Shown here one piece after another: positions 55,549 to 64,000 of a DNA stretch of 64,000 bases. A program made the translations under genes and the position numbers. Under the pieces are notes generated by a model that was not told the origin of the DNA, ran no database searches, and was given only the letters and a program-made list of their open reading frames with translations. The stretch spans positions 1-64,000 of the forward strand of contig JAKSYS010000179.1 in NCBI GenBank assembly GCA_022925895.1, in the 5' to 3' direction. The number at the start of each line of letters is the position of its first letter. Position 1 is the first letter of the stretch. The stretch comes from Fragilaria crotonensis. Taxonomy: Eukaryota; Bacillariophyta; Fragilariophyceae; Fragilariales; Fragilariaceae.

Positions 55549-56244
55549 ATGCGTGTTATGTGGCCTCGATCACTTTCAAGAGCTGTGATGGTTGTGGTGT
55601 GTTGCCTTGCATCCATACAAAAGTGTTGGGCATTCCAAGAGAACATCAAGACTTCCAACTCCGTGCAGCAGGAAGTTATATCACTTGAAAGCTCGCCCCG
55701 ATATCCTCCAGACCTGCCGCATGGCAATCTCTACCTCGAGACCCGAGAGCGAACCTCGTTCGATGCTGTGAGCTTTGTTGCCGCCGCGAATTTCATTATC
55801 AATATCATGCGACCAGACTCGACTATTTCGATACAGATGCGAGTTCCCCGTCTGATTTGGGAAATCACTATTATGGTTCTGGCCAAGACGGCTACGATCA
55901 CTACAGTTCCTGCCATTTACCTCTTGCTAGCATTCATTTTGGGATCAACAGCAGTTGTGGATCTTTTTGTGTGGGCGCCACTGTTCGCCACTTTTGCTAG
56001 TTTCGAAACTTGCGAAGGAAATGGATTCTTCCAACCGCGCAAATGTAGGTCGGACTATACAAAGGGAGTGGGAAGAATGTTGGTTGTGTTTCAGTGCTTA
56101 GCGACCGGATTGTTCTACCTCATGTCCGCCATATCAGCCGTGGGATCCTTCACAACAATGCGCGAGGAGCAAAAGATTGAGCGACAAGTTCGAGCCATGC
56201 AACGATGGGACGACCATCTGCGTGCGCGCACTTCTAATTCGTAG
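55549..56244 (+). CDS. Predicted plastid membrane protein of unknown function
   Basis: ATG 55549 (a second ATG lies at 55558), intronless, 231 residues. It begins with a basic-hydrophobic signal peptide (RSLSRAVMVVVCCLASIQKCWA) ending in small residue then F (WA|FQENIK), the diatom-type plastid entry signal. A loop with RYPPDLPHGNLYLETRERTSFDAV follows. At least three hydrophobic segments come next: near residues 75-85 (weak), 100-140 (MVLAKTATITTVPAIYLLLAFILGSTAVVDLFVWAPLFATF) and 180-205 (MLVVFQCLATGLFYLMSAISAVG), ending in a charged tail. A Cys pair (CEGNGFFQPRKC) lies between helices. I do not recognise the family. It lies between two inverted paralogous ARM genes. Confidence 0.7.
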   Translation: MRVMWPRSLSRAVMVVVCCLASIQKCWAFQENIKTSNSVQQEVISLESSPRYPPDLPHGNLYLETRERTSFDAVSFVAAANFIINIMRPDSTISIQMRVPRLIWEITIMVLAKTATITTVPAIYLLLAFILGSTAVVDLFVWAPLFATFASFETCEGNGFFQPRKCRSDYTKGVGRMLVVFQCLATGLFYLMSAISAVGSFTTMREEQKIERQVRAMQRWDDHLRARTSNS

Positions 56245-56516
56245 CATCAAAAATGCTTTCGACATGGACCGATCGTTACATACGTTCTCCCTTGTAGGAA
56301 GGCCTGAAGAATTGCGCGTGCGCCTGCATCGAATGTCGCGTCTCAACAGACAACGAGTGCATTCCCCGCGTTTGCTCAATGCCAAGCTGCGCCATCTCTG
56401 TGTTGTTATGGTCGCAAGTGTTTGTAGAGGTGTTCTGTCACATTAGCATAGTAGGCAACACTAACGAAAACCATACTCCTAAAGTTATTAGTATATATCT
56501 GAATCAGTTACAATAC

Positions 56517-59131
56517 TCAAGTCCATTGATCGAAGGTTACGGCTTTCAGGGATGGCACGAAAAGTGAGGGGGCGGCAGTGTTAGAAGATCCAATCGAGCC
56601 ACTTGTCGCTATCTTACGGAGCCAATGGCTGAGAGTCGCCAAGGCATCACAAGCAATATACTGCATTTTGACGTCGACATCAGAATCGTGCGCAATCTGC
56701 ATCAAAGTTGCAAAACACTCGGCTGTATTGCTCAAGGGGATGAGATTCGCCGGGTCATCTGTCAGATTCTTTAGTCCGGAAATCGCAGCCAATTTTTCTT
56801 CGGAGATAGTAGATTGGCGAGCACGCTGACAAAGGGCTAAGATGAGATCCTTAGTATTGGCAACCTCTTGTCGACAATATCGATCCTGAGATAGGTTCTG
56901 AATGGCGAAAAGGGCGTGTTGACGAGCGTCAATACTGGTCGACTTCGTAGCTTGTACCATTGCAGGAACGATAATCTTAAGCTTGAAGACGATATGCTTC
57001 GCGTTTGCACGATGGCGGGTAACATTTGCGAGAATCTTGACTGCGTAGACATGGGACGGGCTGTCGAGGAGTTTGGATATTTCCACCAAGGCTTTCATAA
57101 GGCCTTCGTGTCTGGCAAGAGCATACTGAAAGAGGGAAATAGATTAGGACATCACCAAATGAAAACGGCACAATAGCACAACGAATTGTTGACGTACCGC
57201 GTTATCTTTTTTCCTTCACAAGATGTTCCAAGGCCGCAAAGACGTTCTTTCTGGCTCCGTGGAGGTACTGGTTGGGATCGTTGTCGTAGTTCTCCGCTTT
57301 CTTTTTCGATGACAGAGGTGATTGCGGAGTCGGACTCGCTTGCGGTGTAACATCCGAGTCGTCGTCAGTGTGAGAGCTGGACACCCCGTACCGATCGGAG
57401 CCAGTTCCGGAAGACATCCCACCAGCGTAAGTGGAAAACGAGTCCAACGGCTCTGAACTATCGTCGTCGTCGGAACTGTCCCAGTGATACCTCTTCTTCT
57501 TACCAATCTGCTGCACACTTGGTTCCTTGGGGATGATTGGCGCAATGACAGAACAAAGGGCGTTGATCAAACCAGGAACTTGCGCCATCAGCAACCGATT
57601 GTCTTGAGTCTTGCAAAGGAAGGCGATAAGGGCACAGCATCCTTGTCGACTTTCCTCGTTGTCGTCAACGATAACACCAGACACCGCCTGGACAAGCCCT
57701 GGACAGTGAAAGATAGGGAATCCGATTCTCCTTGGGTATTGCCAGATTAACGAGAGACGCAACTGCTCGCTTTCTTGCTTCGATGTATTCAGCACGAGTT
57801 CGATGATCTGGGAAGGCCTCCAAGAGTCCATCTTCGTCGGTATCTTCCAGGACACTTGCCAATGCTGGTAAAACTCCCACAGTCCAGCACAAAGTCCGTC
57901 GATTCGCGGCTGTGGCCGTCAATACTTTAAGCGCTCCGCACGCATTCTTGCGACGCACCATGAATCCGCGATCCATTGGTTCCCCACTCTCCGGGCTCGC
58001 AATATTCGTCAATAGGTCGCTCAAAGTCTTGCTGGGATTTATCATCTTAGTCTTCACTGTCTCCAAGACTCTCTTTGCGTCGACTGAGAGAATAGGTTCA
58101 GTAATTGGTGACCTGGGTACAGAGCCGTCGTACGACAAATCCAATGCACTAGTCGAGTAGGAACTAACGACAGAAGCTGCTTCATGAACCGATGTCGTAT
58201 TTGGACTGCGAAATGCACTCACAGTAGCGTGTTCGGCTGTGATCATGAGCCCTCGATTGCTGGGGGTCAGTCGAAGGCCGGCTTCATCTAGAGTCGATGT
58301 CGATGAAGTAACGGAACCATGATCAACGCCTCGCTGGCGTGGAGTAAGAAGAGCTACAACGGCGGCAGCGGCATTTTCGTGAAAGATTTCAGAACGATTG
58401 AGAATTGACGGAAGGCTGGCTTCCGAGAAGACGTCGTCCGTTGCATCATCCTCTTCCTTAACTTCATCGAGATTATTGTGGTAGCGCATGTTGGTTTGCG
58501 GTCCTTTAGAGAATTCGGCAACCGCCATCTTCCGTAAACCATCCAACTCTTGCGCCGTCTCTGCGGTTGCAACCTCGCCATCCTCAACCGGATTGACTTC
58601 GGCTGTTGGAACTTCAAGTGATGTTTTGACATCGTCACCACTTTCATCAGCGGCCTTGGGGGCTTCATTTTGTGGTGTTGAAGGGCCCTGGATCATCAAC
58701 TTAGCATATGCACCACCAGTACCTCTGTGGCGATTCTTGACTCGGTTCCTCAGAGTTTCTGGTGATGCCGGTGGGATGGGGTCCTTGTTGTCCATTTCTG
58801 GGGGATCTGGCAAAGGGAGATGCGGAGGCTTGTTCGGAACCAAGCGCTCCATCAATTGCTGAGCTGCCTTGGCTCGATTGCCTCGATCTTTCCTGTTTCT
58901 CAACAAACGAGACGCAGCAAGTGCATTCTTGGAGACATTCGATGTCGGGGATGTCGGCGACGCCGCAGTTGTAGCCACGAGCTTTTTGACGGCGAGGTTG
59001 TCCATCAGTTGAGTACTCGCAGACGACGAATTGAGGGAACGATCGTCCTCCATGGAATTGTATTGCCTGTAAGGACGTTGGCCTTTCCCGCTCGAAGTGG
59101 TGGTCGATCGTACTCCTTCGGGGGCACTCAT
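56517..59131 (-). CDS. Armadillo-repeat protein (ARM gene 2), two +1 homopolymer frameshifts
   Basis: ATG 59131. Residues 1-400 are mostly disordered; from about 410 ARM-like repeats start (RRKNACGALKVLTATAANRR, ARKRAVASLVNLAIPKENR), continue as PGLVQAVSGVIVDDNEESRQ and resume after a Ser/Asp-rich insert with HVYAVKILANVTRHRANAKH and EEKLAAISGLKNLTDDPANL. The frame breaks after PKENRI, where the exon has CCC and the other frame needs CC, and at VKEK, where six A (57207-57212) occur and five restore VKEKDNA. With both read as single extra bases, exon 1 (59131-57198) joins in phase to the last exon (57125-56517) across a 72-bp intron (GCG|GTACGT ... TTTCAG|TAT). It is paralogous to ARM gene 1 in block order and in the conserved last-intron position. 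Confidence 0.82.
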
Positions 59132-60440
59132 GTACCTATCTGAAGTATGGATAAACGATCACCTAACCTCCCCGGTTGTAAGTTGATCAGAGCGACGAAA
59201 TGCAATTATGATGTTGACCACAACCGTTACAATTACATTGGATAGAGATTTGCAGAGACGTGATTTTTAAGTTCTGATGCATTTGTTTTATATCCGTTGC
59301 AATTACATGTGCTTATATGCATATAAACGTAGCGATGTCGCTCGATTGGCGAGCTCGCGCTCTTCCACTGTCCACTGTCCTACTTAACAATTTTGACAGT
59401 AGCGGTACAATGCAATTCGTTACTGACGAGTAGTACAGTACTACTACTTAACTTCCAAACACCGAGTCCCGAAATATGGATAGCATCCCGCTGTATGCGG
59501 AGTATGTCATATGGATCAATGGTGTATGCTGTACTGTGTACAGTACCAGTTAAAAACCGCTTTGAACCAATAATTTACCGCACGATCCGACTAAGGATAT
59601 CTGTTTCACGCGGCCTCCAGCTTCATTTCCGTTGCGTTGAGAATTCTTTTCAATGTTCTCGTTTATGCTGAAAATGAATCATTCTTGTACTGGACTAAGT
59701 ATTCATTGAGTTATCAAACATTCTGAAGGCCTCGCTTCGGGACTTTTTGGTTCAATGCGGAACATTAAAAAATAAACGTACATTAAGTAAAATCAATAGG
59801 TGGGCGCGTAGTTTTTTTCACACGCTTACATGTTTTCTCGCCAAACAAATTTCTACTGCTACGCACTTGGCAACGTGTATGTTCATATTGTGATTGTGAC
59901 AGCACCAGATTTCATGGATTACCAAACTAATCACGTAGATTTCATGGCGCGGTACGAGAGTTCAGGCGCAGCTAAAAATGTCGCAAGCATTGACAAATAT
60001 AAAGCGCCGTCAGGTAGCATATAAAGTGAGGCCCGGCTCAACGTGGGAAAAACTCAAACTCCCAAACAATTCTCCCAATCAAAAACTCAGTGCAATGCAC
60101 TGTAAGACAGATCACTCAAGCTTGCTTTTAAACAAGTAGAGTAATTCTTGGATCCGATTAACTGTCACCTATTTTTCGTCATCGTACGACACGTTACTTA
60201 AGGACCTTGTAGAAAATTTAGCTACAAGTGGAAGCTGTTCAAGATGGGAGTTTTGTTTCCTTTCCTCGACTTATTTTCTCAATCAATTCACCGCGCCTGC
60301 CCTCCCTGCTCTGAATTTGAATTTGAATTCATGCACATATTCACGTACATAAATCTGATTTAAAATAAGAATAACTCGACATTTTTTTCACCGTACTGCA
60401 GCACCATTCCATTCATTGTTCCCACTCCTATTGTATTGAG
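59132..60440. other. Intergenic with MITE-like terminus
   Basis: No gene. A TA-flanked terminus CCAGTTAAAAACCGCTTTGAACC starts at 59546 and resembles the ends of the 47353-48091 element. A degenerate inverse (TTGGTTCAATGCGG) lies at 59749-59762, suggesting a small related element of about 230 bp. Confidence 0.5.
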
Positions 60441-61920
60441 ATGTCTACCGACACCACAACGTTCTTGCAAACAAGCCAAGCCGCGGTGACAAAGTCATTA
60501 CAGGTGGCTTTGGACGGCGCATCCAAGGATCTGAAACACTGGAGAGCGGTTATTCCTTTCCTTATCAGGGCATCCCATGCACCAGGCTCTTTACTAAATG
60601 TTCCTTCAGATAGTCATGAGTGCGAGGACATTCTTGAGTATTTGCAACCTATGTACAAAGGTTACAAGATATACTTCAGTGACAAGTACTCTGCATCCAT
60701 TTCTAGTGGCGGTGGCTGGAAGGAGCTTCTGAAGGACCTTGCAATTGCAGGAATGCAAGGTGGATTCTACCTAATTGGAAATGGTAGTTACAAGGACAAA
60801 CATATTGTTGTGTGCCGAGGAAGCCGCTTGTATCAAGGTACTAAGAGGCAGCAGCTGAGTCCCAGCCAGAAGCCGCAATACAGGAATGAAACTTTGCACT
60901 CTGATCGCAACAATTCACGTGGAAATGTTGGGAAACTTCTTCCCCGCAAGACTCGCACTACTCGTGCAATAGAGAAAGGTTCTGTCTGTCCATTTCGAAT
61001 GAATATTGGACTGGATTCTTTGGATACTATCTTGCTGGCGGAACCGGAAATTCTCATCATGCATATCACCCGAAGGTATTGAAAGTTGAGTATGCTGTCC
61101 CAACGCGACTTATTGGTGGAGTTGAAAGGACATCCTAGTTAGCGTTGGTAGCCAAGGCTAATGATGGTGTGGGGAGAAGTATTCATTTCTCTCGATGCAG
61201 ATACGTGATTCCTAGAAGTCAGGTTAGATACATTAATGGGTTTCGGGGTGGGGCCTGCAACAATGATGGTAATTCTGCACTCCGAGACAGTCCTGATCAG
61301 AGTCCAATTGACAAGCTTCTTACTTCCTTTCGACCAAAGGTTTTGATCATTGCGTTCTTTACCATCATCTTCCGCATCAAAACGGGGATGTCACGATGGG
61401 TGAGAAATTCCTTCATCCATGGATCAAGATAATGCGCATCCAACAATAGGAATAATGGTGAATGAGTCATTTGGTGATGACGGTGATCACAATGTTCAGC
61501 CTTCTCCACCAACATCCATAAAAGTTGTGCTTCCTGATAGTGAGGATTTGGACATGCAGTTATTTGCGAGAACACATCGACACTCACTGTTGGTGGATGA
61601 CAAGCAAGACCTCATGATTGGTTGTGCTTGGACAACACCTCCCAGCGCCTATTCAAAATGTTCGGCGAGGTGCTCCACATCGATTGTACTGCCGATACAA
61701 ATTACGAGGACAGACCGTTCCTCACAATAACTGGGCGGGACTCGAATGGAAAGATGTTCACTGTTATCCGCGCTTTTCTTCCGAATGAACGTGCCTGGGT
61801 TTTCGCTGGTTATTTCAGACAGTAATGCCTTCTTTGCTTGGAAGGGAATTCATTGGAAGAGTAAAGGTCATTGTGACAGACGGCGATTCACAAGAAACAT
61901 CACAGCTTGATGAAATGGTT
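60441..61920 (+). pseudogene. Mutator-like (MULE) transposase, frame-broken and 3'-truncated
   Basis: Transposase of the Mutator superfamily. ATG 60441 opens a 213-codon frame with an N-terminal helical region, then GKLLPRKTRTTRAIEKGSVCPFR (near 60950) and, after a frame change, a C..H/H.H zinc-type pattern typical of MULE N-terminal DNA-binding domains. After further breaks the catalytic domain appears: LHIDCTADTNYEDRPFLTITGRD (first D, near 61683), MFTVIRAFLPNERAWVF, and VKVIVTDGDSQETSQLDEM (second D, near 61880). Similarity then stops at about 61915 without the following C.H block, exactly where a Ulp1-like frame ends on the opposite strand. No terminal inverted repeats were found for it. 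Confidence 0.75.
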
Positions 61921-62447
61921 GCCCAACTTGAACCTCAGTTCCGTGACATGTTCCTTACTGAATGCGTCCCTGTCAATAGTCCTTCCGTCAAGTATGTGCA
62001 ATACGACCCCAACACAAAATAATCCGCAATCAATTCCATTGAGTTGCTGTGGACACTCCTGGTATTTGAGCTTCTCAAGTACTTCATAATGCGCGTTGCA
62101 AATGATTGTGTTCGGGTCTATAACACGAAACACAAGAAGTCATTCACTTCTGCCACAATTTCTGATGAGTCTGAAGGAAGATTTGCGGACGCTCTTGTGG
62201 AGCGTCGCAAGAATCGTAAGTGAATATTGATGAAGAAGTCAGGGCAGGCCTGGTTGAAATCGACAACAAAGACAAAGAAATGCACGTCCTCAACAACGGG
62301 GACGATGAGCCTGTTCACACAGTCATTGTGCAAGTCAAAACGTGTTCGAGACGAGAACGAATCTTGCAATTTTCTTTTCCTTGTACGTAGATGTTCCACC
62401 AGTCGTATCTTCAAACAAGGCATTGTTTGCAGCCATGTATGGCGCAC
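61900..62447 (-). pseudogene. Ulp1-type cysteine protease (peptidase C48) fragment, one frameshift
   Basis: Ulp1 proteases cleave SUMO-like modifiers. The minus strand reads NRLIVPVVEDVHFFVFVVDFN (the His of the catalytic triad followed by D in VVDFN, near 62300), LRRSTRASANLPSDSSEIVAEVNDF, and after a one-base shift near 62125 YQECPQQLNGIDCGLFCVGVVLHI (Q-x-NG-x-DCG catalytic Cys, near 62010), ending DAFSKEHVTELRFKLGNHF and TGA at 61900. The order of H, D, Q and C blocks is right for C48. Weak continuation upstream to about 62560 is possible. Its last codons overlap the end of the plus-strand MULE frame. MULEs carrying Ulp1-like genes are known in plants. Confidence 0.7.
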
Positions 62448-62805
62448 AGCGAGAGACCCAAGAAGAACTTTATCAGAAGACTTTGCTGCCGGTGGTGGTG
62501 GTGCAGCGCACTGGATGAGCAGTTTAGGAGTCGGGTATTCAACATTCTTCCATGTATGAGCGCACCCACATCTTGTCTTATTACACGCTCCTGCACGCCG
62601 TACCGCGGATCACCAGGAAAGTGTGTCTGCTGGTTCTTTTGGCTTCTTCCTCACCATTGTTTTGCTTGAGGCAAATGGGAGGTCCGAGTTACCCTGAAGG
62701 TTACCTTAGCTTTGTTGTGTTGTGTCGTTGTGTCATGCGGCGAAACAACAAACACGTATTTTGTGATACTGTTTTGAAAATCCTGGTTATTGCGTACGTT
62801 ACCCT

Positions 62806-63100
62806 ACGGTGTTATTGAAAAATGGAAAGATAACAGGTGTTTTTGAGAATAACGTATTATCAATAACACCGTCTAAGTTTTACACTAATTACAATAACAC
62901 CTTTTAAGATTTCGTATTATCAATAACACCGTCTAAGTTTTACACTAATTACAATAACACCTTTTAAGATTTCGTCATTATCAATAACACCGTCTAAGTT
63001 TTGCACTAATTACAATAACACCTTTTAAGATTTCGCATTATTACAATAACACCGTTTGCAGCGGCAGAAAAATGGAAAGATAACACGTGTTTCTGAGAAT
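62806..63100. repeat. 60-bp tandem array with inverted and direct flanking repeats
   Basis: Three units of about 60 bp (62853-62912, 62913-62972, 62973-63033) plus a partial one, each carrying two CAATAACACC motifs. The flanks hold an inverted pair, ACGGTGTTATTG (62806-62817) and CAATAACACCGT (63044-63055), and a 34-bp direct pair, GAAAAATGGAAAGATAACA... (62817-62850 and 63067-63100), differing at two positions. The array may be the subterminal region of a transposon. Confidence 0.85.
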
Positions 63101-63110
63101 TCCCCTTCAA

Positions 63111-63998
63111 TTATTGCAGGACTCCAGCCTGAAGTACCCTGAACTTTGCTGCAGTAAAGGAGCCGAACAATAAGTTTTGCTCCTCAACATTGCTTGCACT
63201 CGGCTCACAGAGCGACGTACAGTGCCTAAGCACCCTCCCATCCCAACTTATTGCCACGCCATGGGTAAGCTTCAGCGAGTCCATGAAAGTTATTCCCGCC
63301 TCGTCAACCCCAACCACATTGGGCATTACAAAATACCAATTTTAGCTGCACCGGAATCGTTTCGGTCCAAACGCTGAACCCAGGTGAGGCATCCCAAACA
63401 TCAAAATGGGAAGCGTTCATGAGGTTGACACTCATGTCAATGGAGAAGCCCACACGAAGAAAGTGGCCATCGCCATCCATAGGTGGAACTGGGGATGCCT
63501 GAATCGGCCTCCAGCTCTTGGATCATCGTGAGCGTCAGGAAACAATGCCTCCCCACAATCGAAAGACTCTGAACGAACTCTCGCAGAACTGGCTGGGACC
63601 AACAAATTGGTTGTGTACGCACTCATTCCCACCCCATCACGGTGAATCACGAGTCCCAATCGGCGGAAGCAAGATCGACGGGCGTCAATGCTCGATTCAA
63701 GACGACATCCATCAGAATGAATTCTTGCAAACGAGCTTACAGAGCCGGATGGACGGAAGACATCGTCCTCACGAAGGGATTCCAATTGCTGTATTTGGAA
63801 ACGCGGATAGCCACCACCCGATAATCCCAACACCTCTTGCAGCCCATCCGCAATCCACCGAATGGGAGTGTAGCAAATCGTGGGCTCGACATGTTTGGCA
63901 CTTTCGGCTTCGTTTTTAACGCATGTCGAGAAGAACTCATCGAAACCCCCCCTCAAGTCCCCCGGCAAACACTTCAGAAGGACGTCCAGCACTTGTAA
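63111..63998 (-). pseudogene. Mobile-type ORF fragment, possible oxygenase-like fold, truncated at window edge
   Basis: Protein-like sequence continues on the minus strand through several frames from the right edge of the window. It includes LREFVQSLSIVGRHCFLTLT (near 63560), VGFSIDMSVNLMNASHFDVWDASPGFSVWTE (near 63430), WYFVMPNVVGVDEAG (near 63330), LTHGVAISWDGRVLRHCTS (near 63250) and FGSFTAAK near 63145. The pair HFD ... H-x8-R has the spacing style of iron/2-oxoglutarate dioxygenases (HxD...H...R), so such a fold is possible, but I cannot confirm it. I have an impression of similar repeated ORFs in other diatom genomes. Its 5' end lies beyond the window. Confidence 0.45.
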
Positions 63999-64000
63999 CT

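Noticed and set aside
62853-63056. CRISPR array
   Set aside because: The 60-bp units are tandem repeats without unique spacers, and the window is eukaryotic.

Overview
This is nuclear DNA of a eukaryotic alga, most likely a diatom (stramenopile). Genes are short or uninterrupted, introns are about 70-240 bp with GT-AG ends, and several proteins begin with a signal peptide followed by a phenylalanine-led transit region (for example ATA|FSS on the FKBP), which is the diatom-type plastid targeting signal. Intergenic DNA is full of short GTAC/TACT palindromes. A Copia-type retroelement, a PIF/Harbinger element, a Mutator-like (MULE) transposase and small inverted-repeat elements are interleaved with housekeeping genes. 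The species cannot be named from the sequence alone.

Layout. 0.1-4.4 kb: a PIF/Harbinger DNA transposon with about 60-bp terminal inverted repeats and TTA target duplications, carrying a broken transposase, accessory ORFs on the other strand and a purine-only minisatellite. 5.4-10 kb: a metallo-beta-lactamase-fold protein with C-terminal cyclic-nucleotide-binding features, resembling class II cyclic-nucleotide phosphodiesterases. 10-11 kb: a two-exon gene of unknown function. 11.3-23.0 kb: an 11.7-kb Copia element on the minus strand with two LTRs that show no base substitution between them, gag/pol, and an unusual 4-kb upstream coding block whose first ORF starts inside the 5' LTR. 23-26.4 kb: decayed sequence. 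26.4-31.5 kb: MOT1/BTAF1, the Swi2/Snf2 regulator of TBP. 32.4-32.8 kb: a two-exon nuclear minE. 33-36 kb: a proline-rich protein with repeated CxxC...H...C zinc modules. 36-40.9 kb: gene-free DNA with a roughly 630-bp fold-back repeat. 40.9-45.8 kb: a small ORF, NAD kinase and an F-box-like protein. 46-48.1 kb: pyrimidine tracts and a TA-flanked inverted-repeat element. 48.4-59.1 kb: RPB7, a plastid FKBP, two convergent paralogous armadillo-repeat genes, and between them a maltose/galactoside-type acetyltransferase and a probable plastid membrane protein. 60.4-64 kb: a MULE transposase, a Ulp1-type protease on the opposite strand, a 60-bp satellite array and a fragment resembling an oxygenase fold.

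Two things cut across the window. First, many conserved genes (phosphodiesterase-like, MOT1, one ARM gene, Copia pol) are broken only by single-base frameshifts, several in or next to homopolymer runs and restoring conserved motifs when read through. The two LTRs likewise differ only by two indels. This points to residual homopolymer errors in the assembly rather than true decay, so frameshifted genes here should not be called dead without re-sequencing. Second, several proteins carry possible plastid signals (FKBP clear; the 55.5-kb membrane protein and NAD kinase plausible), and minE belongs to a bacterial organelle-division system.

The most unusual items are the Copia element with an LTR-initiated ORF running through its primer-binding site, the MULE/Ulp1 convergent pair, the nuclear minE, and the long fold-back repeat rich in CAGATNTG-type palindromes.
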